Counted from the stretch's first letter, positions 46,326 to 55,030 are shown. The stretch: 64,000 nucleotides of DNA from Solibacillus sp. FSL R7-0668 (GCF_038006205.1 NZ_JBBOUU010000001.1:2606001-2670000); one strand, 5' to 3'. The notes: generated by a model from the letters alone, not told the origin. Numbers and translations are program-made.

Positions 46326-47330
46326 TTATTCTTTTTGTGCAGGCGGATAGCCGAAATGGTCATAGCAAATCATCGTCGCAATCCGTCCGCGCGGTGTACG
46401 CTGAATAAAACCAATTTGCAGTAAATACGGCTCGTACACATCTTCAATTGTAATACGTTCTTCTCCGATAGACGCAGCTAATGCATCTAAGCCTACCGGA
46501 CCACCACCAAAGCGCTCAATCATGGACTGCATTAATTTATGATCAATATGATCCAACCCGCGTGGATCGACCTGTAATAATTCCAAAGCCTGCTGTGCTA
46601 GGGCTTCAGAAACAACACCATTTGCTAACACCTGTGCATAGTCACGTACACGCTTTAGTAAGCGATTGGCAATACGCGGTGTGCCACGAGAACGACGCGC
46701 AATTTCATAGGCTGCCTGCTCATTTAGTTCAACGCCAAATAGCTCACCCGAACGAATGACAATTTGTGCGAGCGCTTCCTCATCATAATACTCTAGGCGG
46801 GCCAGTACACCAAAACGATCACGTAATGGCGCGGATAAAGCACCTGCACGTGTCGTTGCACCGACCAATGTAAAAGGTGGCAAGTCTAAACGAATCGAAC
46901 GGGCTTCAGGGCCTTTACCGACAACAATATCTAAGCAAAAGTCTTCCATTGCCGAATACAATACCTCTTCAATGGCACGTGGCAAACGATGAATTTCATC
47001 GATAAATAAAACATCACCTGCTTCCAGTGAGCTTAATATGGCAGCTAAATCACCTGGACGTTCAATCGCTGGACCACTCGTCATTTTGACATTGACTTCC
47101 ATTTCATTGGCAATCACTACCGCCAACGTAGTTTTCCCTAAACCTGGTGGACCATAAAGGAGAACGTGGTCAAGACTTTCTTGGCGTAGCTTTGCGGCTT
47201 CGATAAAGATTTTTAAATTTTCCTTTACTTTATCTTGGCCTATGTATTGCGCCAAGCGTTGTGGCCTTAACGAAAGCTCAAATTGCTGTTCAGCTTCTGC
47301 CGCTTGTCCAGAAAGTACACGGTCTGACAA
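46326..47330 (-). CDS. ruvB: Holliday junction helicase motor RuvB
   Basis: RuvB is the AAA+ motor of branch migration. The protein of about 334 residues has Walker [10 protein letters not shown] near residue 60, Walker B FIDEIH, sensor 1 VGATTRAG, and the C-terminal winged helix ([10 protein letters not shown]). The TTG at 47330 is preferred because AAGGAG is then eight bases upstream; the GTG at 47339 overlaps that site. It follows ruvA. Confidence 0.96.
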   Translation of the reverse strand: MSDRVLSGQAAEAEQQFELSLRPQRLAQYIGQDKVKENLKIFIEAAKLRQESLDHVLLYGPPGLGKTTLAVVIANEMEVNVKMTSGPAIERPGDLAAILSSLEAGDVLFIDEIHRLPRAIEEVLYSAMEDFCLDIVVGKGPEARSIRLDLPPFTLVGATTRAGALSAPLRDRFGVLARLEYYDEEALAQIVIRSGELFGVELNEQAAYEIARRSRGTPRIANRLLKRVRDYAQVLANGVVSEALAQQALELLQVDPRGLDHIDHKLMQSMIERFGGGPVGLDALAASIGEERITIEDVYEPYLLQIGFIQRTPRGRIATMICYDHFGYPPAQKE

Positions 47331-47346
47331 AGTTCTCACTCCTTTT

Positions 47347-47967
47347 TTATTTTAACTTTAATAATAATTTTAACGCTTGTTTAATGTAAGCATCTGTCGT
47401 TTTTAAATTTTCATCTTCATCTAGTTGAGACTTGATTTTTTCTAGCTCTTTTTCAGAATAACCAAGTGCGACTAATGCTAACATCGCTTCCTCTAGCTCA
47501 TGTTTATTTGGATTGACACCAAACAATGGGAGCTCATCTTCTGTGCTCGGCAATTCAACCGCATCTAGCAGCATGTCCAGCTTGCCCTTTAAATCTAAAA
47601 TCATTTGACGCGCTGTTTTCTTACCGACACCTGGAAAGCGCACTAAAAAGGCCTCATCCTCCATTTCAATTGCTTGAATAACGGAAGTCGGATTGCCACT
47701 TGCTAAAATGGCTAAGGCTCCTTTTGGACCAATGCCTGACACTTGTATGAGCTTTTTAAATAATTCACGCTGCTCTAAACTATGAAAACCGTATAAATTT
47801 TGTGCATCCTCACGCACTTGCATCGATACGAATATTTGCTGCTCACTTGCTGACATTCGAAAAGCATATGGATTTGGTGTATAAAGTAACCACCCTACCC
47901 CTTGTTGCTCCAACACGATATACTCTGGCGTAATTCGCGTCACTTGTCCTTTTAAATAATCATACAT
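47347..47967 (-). CDS. ruvA: Holliday junction DNA-binding subunit RuvA
   Basis: RuvA tetramers bind Holliday junctions and load RuvB. The 206-residue protein has an N-terminal OB fold, helix-hairpin-helix motifs ([10 protein letters not shown] near 78, [13 protein letters not shown] near 113) and a C-terminal RuvB-binding domain ([17 protein letters not shown]). GAGGG precedes the ATG. An extended -10 promoter lies upstream. Confidence 0.96.
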   Translation of the reverse strand: MYDYLKGQVTRITPEYIVLEQQGVGWLLYTPNPYAFRMSASEQQIFVSMQVREDAQNLYGFHSLEQRELFKKLIQVSGIGPKGALAILASGNPTSVIQAIEMEDEAFLVRFPGVGKKTARQMILDLKGKLDMLLDAVELPSTEDELPLFGVNPNKHELEEAMLALVALGYSEKELEKIKSQLDEDENLKTTDAYIKQALKLLLKLK

Positions 47968-47993
47968 CGCTTATCCCTCACATTTCTGGCTTC

Positions 47994-48002
47994 ATTATAG
48001 CA
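47994..48002 (-). promoter_or_regulatory. extended -10 promoter of ruvA-ruvB-queA
   Basis: TGCTATAAT (48002-47994) is a perfect TGnTATAAT extended -10 on the minus strand, 27 bases upstream of the ruvA ATG. No good -35 is seen. Confidence 0.55.
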
Positions 48003-48045
48003 TAGTTTGATTGGATTTACCGAACGTATGTTGCATTAACCAATA

Positions 48046-48074
48046 GAAAAGACTGCCTAATCGACAGCCTTTCT
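48046..48074 (-). terminator. terminator after the kinase-like gene
   Basis: AAAGACTG (48048-48055) pairs with CAGCCTTT (48065-48072) with one G-T pair. T4 follows on the minus strand. Confidence 0.6.
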
Positions 48075-48088
48075 AAGTGTAACATATT

Positions 48089-48928
48089 CTACTTCATCAT
48101 AGTTTGAATCGTGCTTTTTAACGGCGCTTTATATTTGAGCCAATCACGAACAATCGATTGGATAAATGGATAGCAGGAAAGCTTCTGCCGTTGGTTTAAT
48201 TTCAAATAAAATAAGCTTTCTCTTAAGATTTCATTCGGGAAATTCAAATAATGCAATTTATGCTTGGCTGTTTGTAAATACGGATGCGTTTTCATCAGCT
48301 TTGCTAAATTATATTTTGTTTGTGGTAACACACGATGCATCCATAATATTAATTCATCTGAAGCTTCTCCAAGAGTTGCTAAATCAAAGTCAATAATTTT
48401 TACATCATTTGCTGAAATCATAAAATTATGGTGTACTACATCCCCGTGTAATATTGTGAGCGGTTCGAAATTTCGCTGACTTTGCTCAATTGCGTTTAAT
48501 GCCTCAAACGCTTCCTTTACAAGGACTTCATAATGATTGTGGAGCAAGCCCTTTAATGCCTCTTCTTGCGCAACAAAACGTTCAAATCTGCGCTGCCACT
48601 TTTGGAACAACTGATAATTGGGCAATACGTCTTGTGACCAATTGATTTTATCCGTTGATTTGTGTAGCGTCTCCAGAGCTTGCAAGGCTAGTATTTGATG
48701 CCCTCTTTTTTCATAGTTTACGCTCGTACCGTCAATCCATTTTTGCTTTAAAATATGACGATCTTCATTGTGCTCAAGTGGCACATGGTACGGAAAATCA
48801 ATATTTTCTAACTGTTGATGAACGTATTTCACTTTTTGTGCAAGCCATATATCTTCATAATATTTCATAAAAAAACGACCCTTTGGTGAATCCCATTGCC
48901 AACAGTTTTCTTTAATTACGATCGACAT
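48089..48928 (-). CDS. aminoglycoside phosphotransferase-fold (CotS-like) protein
   Basis: A 279-residue protein with the APH/CotS kinase fold. The catalytic loop is visible as LHGDVVHHNFMI near residue 163 and the metal-binding DFD of VKIIDFDLATLGE near 180. The N-terminal lobe is short. Its start overlaps the end of safA by 13 bases with no clear ribosome-binding site of its own, so it is translationally coupled to a spore-coat morphogenetic gene. A coat-associated role like CotS/CotI/YsxE is inferred. Confidence 0.75.
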   Translation of the reverse strand: MSIVIKENCWQWDSPKGRFFMKYYEDIWLAQKVKYVHQQLENIDFPYHVPLEHNEDRHILKQKWIDGTSVNYEKRGHQILALQALETLHKSTDKINWSQDVLPNYQLFQKWQRRFERFVAQEEALKGLLHNHYEVLVKEAFEALNAIEQSQRNFEPLTILHGDVVHHNFMISANDVKIIDFDLATLGEASDELILWMHRVLPQTKYNLAKLMKTHPYLQTAKHKLHYLNFPNEILRESLFYLKLNQRQKLSCYPFIQSIVRDWLKYKAPLKSTIQTMMK

Positions 48929-49806
48929 GACTTATTTTGTGGTGGCATTTGGTGCATCGGGTGCGTTTGATGCATTTGCGGCATCTGTGGCATCTGTGGC
49001 ATTTGATGCATCTGCGGCATCATATATGAAGGATATGGCATCATTTGTGGATGGCAACAAGGGTTCGGCATGCACATCATTTGTTGAATTTCTTCATAAT
49101 AATGCTGTAATTGCTGCTCTTGATCAGAGCAGTCACATTTTCTCATTGGTGATTCTTCTTCTCGCATGATTGGTAGCATCGGCATCGGCTCTTCCATTGG
49201 CATACGGTGACAGTGTGGGCATCGAGGCATTGGCATCATTTGTGGCATGCAATGATGCATCATAGGCTGCTCAATAAATATCGGCTGCTGTGGTGGTTGC
49301 TGAATATAGATGGGCTGTGGGTGAATTACTTGTGGTTGCGGCATTGGCATTGGCATCGGCATCGGTTGTGGGACGGCTTGTGGCATAGGTTGTGGTTGTG
49401 ACGCTGTTACGTTTTGCTCAATGGATGGTTGCACATGTACATGCGTTTGCCAATTTGGCATCGGCATTGGTTGTGGGATTGGTGGTTGGAAATAAAGGTC
49501 ACCTTGCCACAATGGTCTTTGCATTTGCGGAGCTGGTAATGGCGTTGGTACTGGAGTTGGAGTAGGCTTCGGTGGTTGTACTTGTACTTGTGTTTCCTTC
49601 ATTGGTTTTTGATGCTCTTTTTCTACATGCGGTACCTGTACCTCTTTTTTCGGTGCACTATTTGGTAAATAAATTTCCATTCCCGGCACAATATAATCGG
49701 GATTGGTTAAATGTGCGTTTAAACGCTTTAATTCTTCAAAGCCAACAGCATATTGCTTGGCTATCTTCCACAAAGTATCTCCCTTTTGGACAATATGAAC
49801 GCGCAC
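48916..49806 (-). CDS. safA: SafA-like spore coat assembly protein
   Basis: A 296-residue protein with an N-terminal LysM domain (residues 3-47, HIVQKGDTLWKIAKQY to PGMEIYLP) followed by low-complexity sequence rich in Pro, Met, Gln and His with repeated PMP and MPQ units, and cysteine patches (CDCSDQ, CMPNPCC) near the C terminus. SafA anchors the inner spore coat to the cortex through LysM. The GTG start has AAGGAGG six bases upstream. A sigma-E/K-like CATATGCTA lies at 49837-49829. It is divergent from niaR. Confidence 0.85.
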   Translation of the reverse strand: MRVHIVQKGDTLWKIAKQYAVGFEELKRLNAHLTNPDYIVPGMEIYLPNSAPKKEVQVPHVEKEHQKPMKETQVQVQPPKPTPTPVPTPLPAPQMQRPLWQGDLYFQPPIPQPMPMPNWQTHVHVQPSIEQNVTASQPQPMPQAVPQPMPMPMPMPQPQVIHPQPIYIQQPPQQPIFIEQPMMHHCMPQMMPMPRCPHCHRMPMEEPMPMLPIMREEESPMRKCDCSDQEQQLQHYYEEIQQMMCMPNPCCHPQMMPYPSYMMPQMHQMPQMPQMPQMHQTHPMHQMPPQNKSCRS

Positions 49807-50007
49807 ATCTTTCCTCCTTTTCTCGTAATAGCATATGCAACAATCGCCTGGTTGCCACCATTTTAGTATTTAGAAAAACATATTTTGCGCGAAATGATGA
49901 ATTTTCTTATGTGGATTCCCTTGAATAAGTTACGCTTGCTTATCCGCCAAGTTAATCAAAATTGTGTTACACTTAAAAGAAGAGCTATGTTGATAGAGGT
50001 GAATTTA

Positions 50008-50535
50008 ATGAAAAAACTCTTAGGAGAAGATCGCAGAATCGAACTTCTTGCCTTACTAAAAAATGCCAAGCAACCATTGACAGGAACCGATTTGGCTAAG
50101 CATACAAATGTGTCACGTCAGGTCATTGTCAATGATATGAATTTATTAAAGGCGCGTAATGAGCCGATTGTCGCAACAAGTCAAGGCTATATTTATATGC
50201 ATCATGTGCACCAAGAAAAAATCACTCGTAAAATTGTATGCACGCACAAGCCCGAAGAAGCAAAAGAAGAGCTCTTTATTTTAGTGGATTGTGGTGTTAC
50301 GGTAGAAGGCGTTATTGTTGAACATCCTGTATATGGTGAAATTACTGCCTCAATCATGGTATCCAATCGTTTAGAAGTGGAGCATTTCGTCAAACGCGTA
50401 GAGGAAACCAATGCCCTTTATTTATCCGCTTTAACAGACGGCACCCATTTACATGTCATTAGTGCAACGGCACAAGAAAATTTAAATTTAGCTGAAGCGA
50501 AATTGCGGGAACGCGGATTTTTAGTAGAACATTAA
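50008..50535 (+). CDS. niaR: transcriptional repressor NiaR
   Basis: NiaR (YrxA) represses NAD biosynthesis and niacin uptake genes when nicotinic acid is abundant. The 175-residue protein has an N-terminal winged helix (DRRIELLALLKNAKQPLTGTDLAKHTNVSRQVI region) and a C-terminal 3H domain with conserved histidines. The ATG at 50008 has GAGGTG six bases upstream. The nadBCA/nifS genes that usually adjoin it are absent here, so its targets lie elsewhere. Confidence 0.9.
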   Translation: MKKLLGEDRRIELLALLKNAKQPLTGTDLAKHTNVSRQVIVNDMNLLKARNEPIVATSQGYIYMHHVHQEKITRKIVCTHKPEEAKEELFILVDCGVTVEGVIVEHPVYGEITASIMVSNRLEVEHFVKRVEETNALYLSALTDGTHLHVISATAQENLNLAEAKLRERGFLVEH

Positions 50536-50580
50536 AATAGCAGCCTAACGGTTTTTTTGCCGTTAAGCTGCTTTATTTTA
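50534..50580. terminator. bidirectional terminator after niaR
   Basis: GCAGCcTAACGG (50540-50551) and CCGTTAaGCTGC (50560-50571) form a stem of 11 pairs with one mismatch, with T/A-rich flanks on both sides. It separates niaR from the convergent SEDS gene. Confidence 0.85.
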
Positions 50581-51876
50581 TGACGCCATCTTGTGCGCTA
50601 TCATATAAGATTTTCTTCGATACACGCTTAATACAAGCCCAATTAAAATGGCGTTGAGTAATAATGGTGTCATCCCATAGCTGATAAATGGCAATGGCAC
50701 ACCTGTCAGTGGTAGGAAACCAAATACCATTAATATCGAGTAAAGACTTTGGGCACTGTATAATGTCACCGCGGCGATGACAAGCAATTTTCCAAATGAT
50801 TGCGGCATCGTGCGTGCATGCCATAAAATGCGCAGTGCAATCCCAAGTATAACTAGTATGGCAGCGACACCCGCCACATAGCCATATGCTTGAATGAGCT
50901 GGATTAAGGCATAATCGGTATGTGCTTCTGGTACATAGTAAATCGTTTCCGCTCCAAACCAACCCGCCCTTGCAAGTGCTGTTTTAATTTGGAGCATCAT
51001 ATAGCCTTCCGATGTCGCAAATAAGTCAGGATTTAAAAATGCGGCGATACGCACCGTTTGATACGGTTCGAGTAAAAAATGATAAGCATATATACTGTAC
51101 AAAATGAGCGCTACGTTTATTGTTCCTACTACTACAAAGACCGTTTGCTTCACTTTACGCGCAAAATGACTAAAGCTAAATAATACTGCTACAACGACAA
51201 TATATAGCATTGCAACCGCAAGATTTGGTAGCTTCATAATTAAATAAAGCGGCAATAAAAATAACCCCGTTAACTGCCATAGCTTCCATTTTCGTTCGGT
51301 AAAAAACCCTGCAAATGCTACTAGTAATAGTGGTAGCACTGTCCATGCTTGAATGAGAATTGGCCCGATTCGAAACATCGCTTCTCCATTACGGAAGGTA
51401 TTAGAAATCAAGGGCAGTATAGCAAGTAACAGGGTTGCCACGCCATAAATTGGAAAACTAAAGCGTTGTAACTTACGGTAATCCACAAACATTAGCCCCA
51501 CAATTAACGCCATTGCTAACACTATATGAATAATTTTATTTTCTACTAAATAACGTGTCATATCATATCCGAACACTTCATTTACATCCACTGTTAAAAT
51601 CGGTACAAAGCTTGAGGCTATCAGTAAAATAACCGCACCCATTAACCAAAAATCCCATTTCGGTCGGTGAATTTTGTCTAGTGATTTTCCCAATTGCGAT
51701 GCAGAGCCCATTTCGCTAATCGCTTTTTGCTCGGCTTCCTCTCGAGAATAGCCCTTACTGACCCATGCCTTTGTAGAATGCCCAATATGCTGCTGCAACT
51801 CCTGTTCGACATGGCTACGTGCCTCTTTCGAACGGATATAGCTTGTAACTTGCTGTAAAAACTGCTTACTCGACAT
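50578..51876 (-). CDS. FtsW/RodA/SpoVE-family protein with N-terminal permease-prefix domain
   Basis: A 432-residue SEDS-family protein. Residues about 5-72 form a cytoplasmic HAAS/permease-prefix domain (SKEARSHVEQELQQHIGHS, KGYSREEAEQKAISEMG), followed by about ten membrane spans. The SEDS extracellular-loop motif is seen as EAHTDYALIQ with Asp near 321, and the C-terminal motif as GVPLPFISYGMTPLL. SEDS proteins polymerise glycan strands. It is the last gene of an ECF sigma operon, overlapping the HTH gene by 11 bases. Confidence 0.88.
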   Translation of the reverse strand: MSSKQFLQQVTSYIRSKEARSHVEQELQQHIGHSTKAWVSKGYSREEAEQKAISEMGSASQLGKSLDKIHRPKWDFWLMGAVILLIASSFVPILTVDVNEVFGYDMTRYLVENKIIHIVLAMALIVGLMFVDYRKLQRFSFPIYGVATLLLAILPLISNTFRNGEAMFRIGPILIQAWTVLPLLLVAFAGFFTERKWKLWQLTGLFLLPLYLIMKLPNLAVAMLYIVVVAVLFSFSHFARKVKQTVFVVVGTINVALILYSIYAYHFLLEPYQTVRIAAFLNPDLFATSEGYMMLQIKTALARAGWFGAETIYYVPEAHTDYALIQLIQAYGYVAGVAAILVILGIALRILWHARTMPQSFGKLLVIAAVTLYSAQSLYSILMVFGFLPLTGVPLPFISYGMTPLLLNAILIGLVLSVYRRKSYMIAHKMAS

Positions 51877-52273
51877 GCATGCGCACCCCCAAAATTCGTT
51901 GTTTTAGCGTAAGTTTGATGCGCTCGCTGTCCTGCTGCAATTGCTTTGTCCCAAGCTTTGTTAATTGATAATATTTAATACCTTCATGCCAGCTTGCCAT
52001 CAGCCAGCCCTGCTGCTCTGCTTCATGTAAAATGCTGTAAACCAATCCTTCATTCTCAACAATTTGCTCAACAGCGCGCACATGCAGCTGCTGTGTCAGC
52101 TCAACACCTGATTTTGCTTCAGTCAGCATCGATAAAATTTGCTGCTTTAATGAAGCGCTTTGTAGCTGCTTTCGAATATTTTGCTGATGCTCATTTGTAA
52201 ATTCCAGCTGTTTAAAGGCCGTTTGATCGACGGTTTTTTTTAATTTTTTTAATCGCTCTTCCACATTATTCAC
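51866..52273 (-). CDS. PadR-like helix-turn-helix protein
   Basis: A 135-residue protein. A charged helical N terminus (about 1-40) precedes a winged-helix domain resembling PadR (LKQQILSMLTEAKSGVELTQQL, then GLVYSILHEAEQQGWL and YYQLTKLGTKQL). It probably regulates this operon or acts with the sigma factor. It overlaps the ECF sigma gene by eight bases and the SEDS gene by 11, indicating coupling. Confidence 0.72.
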   Translation of the reverse strand: MNNVEERLKKLKKTVDQTAFKQLEFTNEHQQNIRKQLQSASLKQQILSMLTEAKSGVELTQQLHVRAVEQIVENEGLVYSILHEAEQQGWLMASWHEGIKYYQLTKLGTKQLQQDSERIKLTLKQRILGVRMHVE

Positions 52274-52802
52274 GCTCCAATCGTTTCTTTAATAATTGTT
52301 TTGCCTTGCGAAGCCTTGTTTTTACAGTGCTTTCATTTAACTGCAAGACCTCTGCCATTTCCTTCATCGTTTGTTCCTCGTAATAGCATAAATAAATGAC
52401 TTCGCGGTATTTCATAGGTAATGCAAATACCGCGCGCACTAATTCATCATCCTGCTCTTGCTGGATGACCTGCTGTTCTACACAATCAGCACTCTTCACT
52501 TGTGCAAATAAGTCTTCCTTTGCGGCCTCTACATTTCTTGCATACCAGCTTTTTAAATAATCCTTTGTATGATTAATCGCAATACGCCACAGCCATGTTT
52601 TTAGCGAGGAATTAAAATGGAATGTGGGCAATGCCTGATAGCATTTCACAAAAATTTCTTGCGTTAAATCTTCTGCAATCGCTCGATTATGTACGTACTG
52701 CATGACGAGCTGTAAAATATCTTGGCCATAATCACTCATCAGCTCATCAATGATAACTTCATAGGAAAGTTGTTTCGTTTGTTCAATTGAATAGCTATCC
52801 AC
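52266..52802 (-). CDS. ECF-type RNA polymerase sigma factor
   Basis: A 178-residue sigma-70 family factor with only regions 2 and 4. Region 2 (NRAIAEDLTQEIFVKCYQALPTF, then LKTWLWRIAINHTKDYLKSWY) and region 4 (LPMKYREVIYLCYYEEQTMKEMAEVL, LNESTVKTRLRKAKQLLKK) are clear. The GTG at 52802 follows GGAGG by seven bases. No classical anti-sigma gene adjoins it; the HTH and membrane SEDS proteins occupy that position. A matching ECF promoter lies upstream. Confidence 0.88.
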   Translation of the reverse strand: MDSYSIEQTKQLSYEVIIDELMSDYGQDILQLVMQYVHNRAIAEDLTQEIFVKCYQALPTFHFNSSLKTWLWRIAINHTKDYLKSWYARNVEAAKEDLFAQVKSADCVEQQVIQQEQDDELVRAVFALPMKYREVIYLCYYEEQTMKEMAEVLQLNESTVKTRLRKAKQLLKKRLERE

Positions 52803-52827
52803 TTCTTTTCCTCCCTTCCTAACATTA

Positions 52828-52854
52828 GACGAGTGCCGTTTAATCAAAGTTTGC
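52828..52854 (-). promoter_or_regulatory. ECF-type promoter of the sigma/HTH/SEDS operon
   Basis: On the minus strand GCAAAC (52854-52849) and CGTC (52831-52828) are 17 bases apart, matching the Bacillus ECF pattern TGAAAC-N16/17-CGTC at eight of ten positions. It ends 25 bases before the GTG. This suggests autoregulation by the encoded sigma factor. Confidence 0.5.
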
Positions 52855-53004
52855 TTTTTCTTTCAAAACAATTAATAACAATATAATACTATAAAATAAT
52901 ATACAATAACTTCGATACAATCTAGCCGTTTATTAATTCAACCAAAATTGGAACTTTGGTAAAATTATTACATATCAAAAAATCATAAAAGGTGATACAA
53001 GATA

Positions 53005-53601
53005 ATGGAAAACTTAAAAAATGCATTAAAATTAATTAAATTAGGAGAAGTGTTAAAGAAAGAATTAAGACATAGTTGGCTCTCTGATGGACGAAGGGAA
53101 AGTGTCGCTGAACACACATGGCGTGTAGCTCTCATGGCAATGGCGCTCGAATCCTCTTTACCTCAGAAAGTAAATAGTGAAAAATTGCTGAAGATGATTA
53201 TTATTCATGACTTAGTAGAAGCATATGCGACAGATATTCCGGCTTTCGATACAATGAACAATGTAGAAGCAAAGCAAGCGAAAGTTGAAAATGAAATAAA
53301 AGCGATTGAAAAAATTCGAGATTTAATTGGTGGAGAAACAGGTCAATTATTTTACGATTATTGGTTCGAATTTGAACATAAGGCAACCTATGAAGCAAAG
53401 GTTGCGAACGCATTAGATAAATTAGAAGCACAAATTCAGCACAATGAAGCAGACCTTGAAACATGGTTACCAATTGAAATGGATATGCTATTCATGTTGG
53501 ACAAGCATACCGATTTTGACCCAGTATTGACATCACTTAAAAATCTAATTGTCGAGGATGGTATTATTAAACTTAAATCTGCGGGCATTAATGTCCAGTA
53601 A
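53005..53601 (+). CDS. HD-domain hydrolase, YfbR/HDDC2-like
   Basis: A 198-residue HD-domain protein with a typical YfbR-like start (RHSWLSDGRRESVAEHTWRVALMAMAL) and the HD pair in MIIIHDLVEAYATDI near residue 72. YfbR acts on deoxyribonucleoside monophosphates; the substrate here is unknown. It has more A+T-rich codons than its neighbours and is flanked upstream by about 150 very A+T-rich bases, so it may be acquired. It stands alone on the plus strand with its own terminator. Confidence 0.82.
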   Translation: MENLKNALKLIKLGEVLKKELRHSWLSDGRRESVAEHTWRVALMAMALESSLPQKVNSEKLLKMIIIHDLVEAYATDIPAFDTMNNVEAKQAKVENEIKAIEKIRDLIGGETGQLFYDYWFEFEHKATYEAKVANALDKLEAQIQHNEADLETWLPIEMDMLFMLDKHTDFDPVLTSLKNLIVEDGIIKLKSAGINVQ

Positions 53602-53656
53602 TTTTATATAAAGGAAGTTTAATAAACATACCCAAATCAAAATTCGTACACAAATT

Positions 53657-53700
53657 AAAAGCCAATAAATGCTCATACAACAACGTTTACTGGCTTTTCT
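53657..53700 (+). terminator. terminator of the HD-domain gene
   Basis: AAAAGCCA (53657-53664) and TGGCTTTT (53691-53698) pair, extended by a TAAA/TTTA pairing after one mismatch. T-rich sequence follows. The A-run on the other side lets it work for the minus strand too. Confidence 0.75.
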
Positions 53701-53757
53701 AATCATTATTTTATACACCCACCAATGTAGGAAATTACCCTACAAAGAACTATGCCT

Positions 53758-54147
53758 CTATAAAAACCGCTCACGCTGCTCCACTGATGGCAATTGACAT
53801 ACCTCTTTTTTTCCAAACCATTTATAACGATTTTTGGCGATGTAACGATAGACCGTATCACGAATAGGTCTCGGGGTTATCATTACACCATACAACAACT
53901 TCCACAAGCCATCCAACTGCTTGGCGATTTTTAAGGCAGCAGTAGATTTCGTGTGATAATGTGAGCCTTCAATCAGTACTAAACTATTTACATCATTCGG
54001 CACCGAAAGCTCCTTTAACAAAGCTTGCCCTACTTCACTTTGAAGCGCTGCAAATTGAAATGTCGCTTTTTGATCCCGTGCTAGGATAAACTGCACGCTC
54101 GCATCACAAAAATGGCATTCCCCATCAAATAATACAATACGTCTCAC
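53758..54147 (-). CDS. DCC-family thiol-disulfide oxidoreductase-like protein
   Basis: A 129-residue DUF393/DCC protein with the family motif VLFDGECHFCDASVQFI near the N terminus (Asp followed by a CxxC pair). It is predicted to be thioredoxin-like; its partner is unknown. The GTG at 54147 is preferred since GAGGTG is six bases upstream. It begins ten bases after pheA and is presumably cotranscribed. Confidence 0.85.
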   Translation of the reverse strand: MRRIVLFDGECHFCDASVQFILARDQKATFQFAALQSEVGQALLKELSVPNDVNSLVLIEGSHYHTKSTAALKIAKQLDGLWKLLYGVMITPRPIRDTVYRYIAKNRYKWFGKKEVCQLPSVEQRERFL

Positions 54148-54157
54148 GTGATTCACC

Positions 54158-55030
54158 TCACTCTGGTGTAACGTATGTAAAATAAGTACCGAGTGACTTT
54201 ACAGTACAACCAAGTGCGATAAGCTCTTCAACGGCACCTTTCATCATCGGTTCATCCTCGTCTGCTAGTATATCAATAATAAAGAAATAATTCCCGAGTC
54301 CTGTTTTTAATGGACGCGATTCGATTTTACTCAAATTAATTTTGCGCCATGCAAATACTGATAGTACTTGGTGTAGTGCTCCTGACACATCTGTTGGTAA
54401 TGTTAGCATAAATGTCGTCTTGGGCTGTGCTTGTAGCGGCACTAAACCGTGGCGAATATTTTGCTTTGATAGCACAAAAAAACGTGTATGATTAAAATGG
54501 AAATCATGAATATTCGTTTCGGCAATATGTAAATCGTATTTTTCCGCAGCAGAAGCATTGGCCACTGCCGCAATACAACGGTCTTCCGTTTGGGATACCA
54601 ATTTTGCCGCAGCGGCAGTCGATGCATAGGGCGTTTGTTTTACGCTACCATGATTGTAAAACAAAAATTTATGGCATTGTGCGAGTGCGTGCGGGTGTGA
54701 ATAAATTTCTTCAATTTCATCTAGTTGATCTGCATATTTTTTATTGACTAGCAAATGCTGTTGAATTTTTGACATCACTTCCGCTGTCACAAACAGCTCT
54801 GCCTCATGGAATAAATAATCCACCGTTAAAGGTACCGAACCTTCCAACGCATTTTCTACAGGAACAACGGCTAACTCAACCTTGCCCTCCGATACCGCTT
54901 CAATGCATTCGGGAATTGATTGATATGGAATATGCCAATCGTGCGGAAATAGTCCCTTTGTTGCTAAATATGTAAACGACGCCTCTGGACCTAAATAAGC
55001 GATACGTTTTTCCCACTGTTGTTGTGACAT
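54158..55030 (-). CDS. pheA: prephenate dehydratase
   Basis: PheA converts prephenate to phenylpyruvate for phenylalanine. The 290-residue enzyme has the catalytic-domain start RIAYLGPEASFTYLA, the VEGSVPLT-like segment PVENALEGSVPLTVDYL, the catalytic-site region containing HNHTRFFVL-like residues, and a C-terminal ACT domain with the ESRP motif (KIESRPLKTGLGNYFF) for feedback control. GAGGTG precedes the ATG. Confidence 0.95.
   Translation of the reverse strand: MSQQQWEKRIAYLGPEASFTYLATKGLFPHDWHIPYQSIPECIEAVSEGKVELAVVPVENALEGSVPLTVDYLFHEAELFVTAEVMSKIQQHLLVNKKYADQLDEIEEIYSHPHALAQCHKFLFYNHGSVKQTPYASTAAAAKLVSQTEDRCIAAVANASAAEKYDLHIAETNIHDFHFNHTRFFVLSKQNIRHGLVPLQAQPKTTFMLTLPTDVSGALHQVLSVFAWRKINLSKIESRPLKTGLGNYFFIIDILADEDEPMMKGAVEELIALGCTVKSLGTYFTYVTPE

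Noticed and set aside
48927-49169. Open plus-strand frame with alanine/serine-rich repeats inside safA
   Set aside because: It is the antisense image of the Met/Gln/His-rich SafA repeats, has no ribosome-binding site and resembles no known family.
49807-50007. Possible NiaR operator in the safA-niaR gap
   Set aside because: I saw no convincing palindrome matching a NiaR site, so autoregulation is not claimed.
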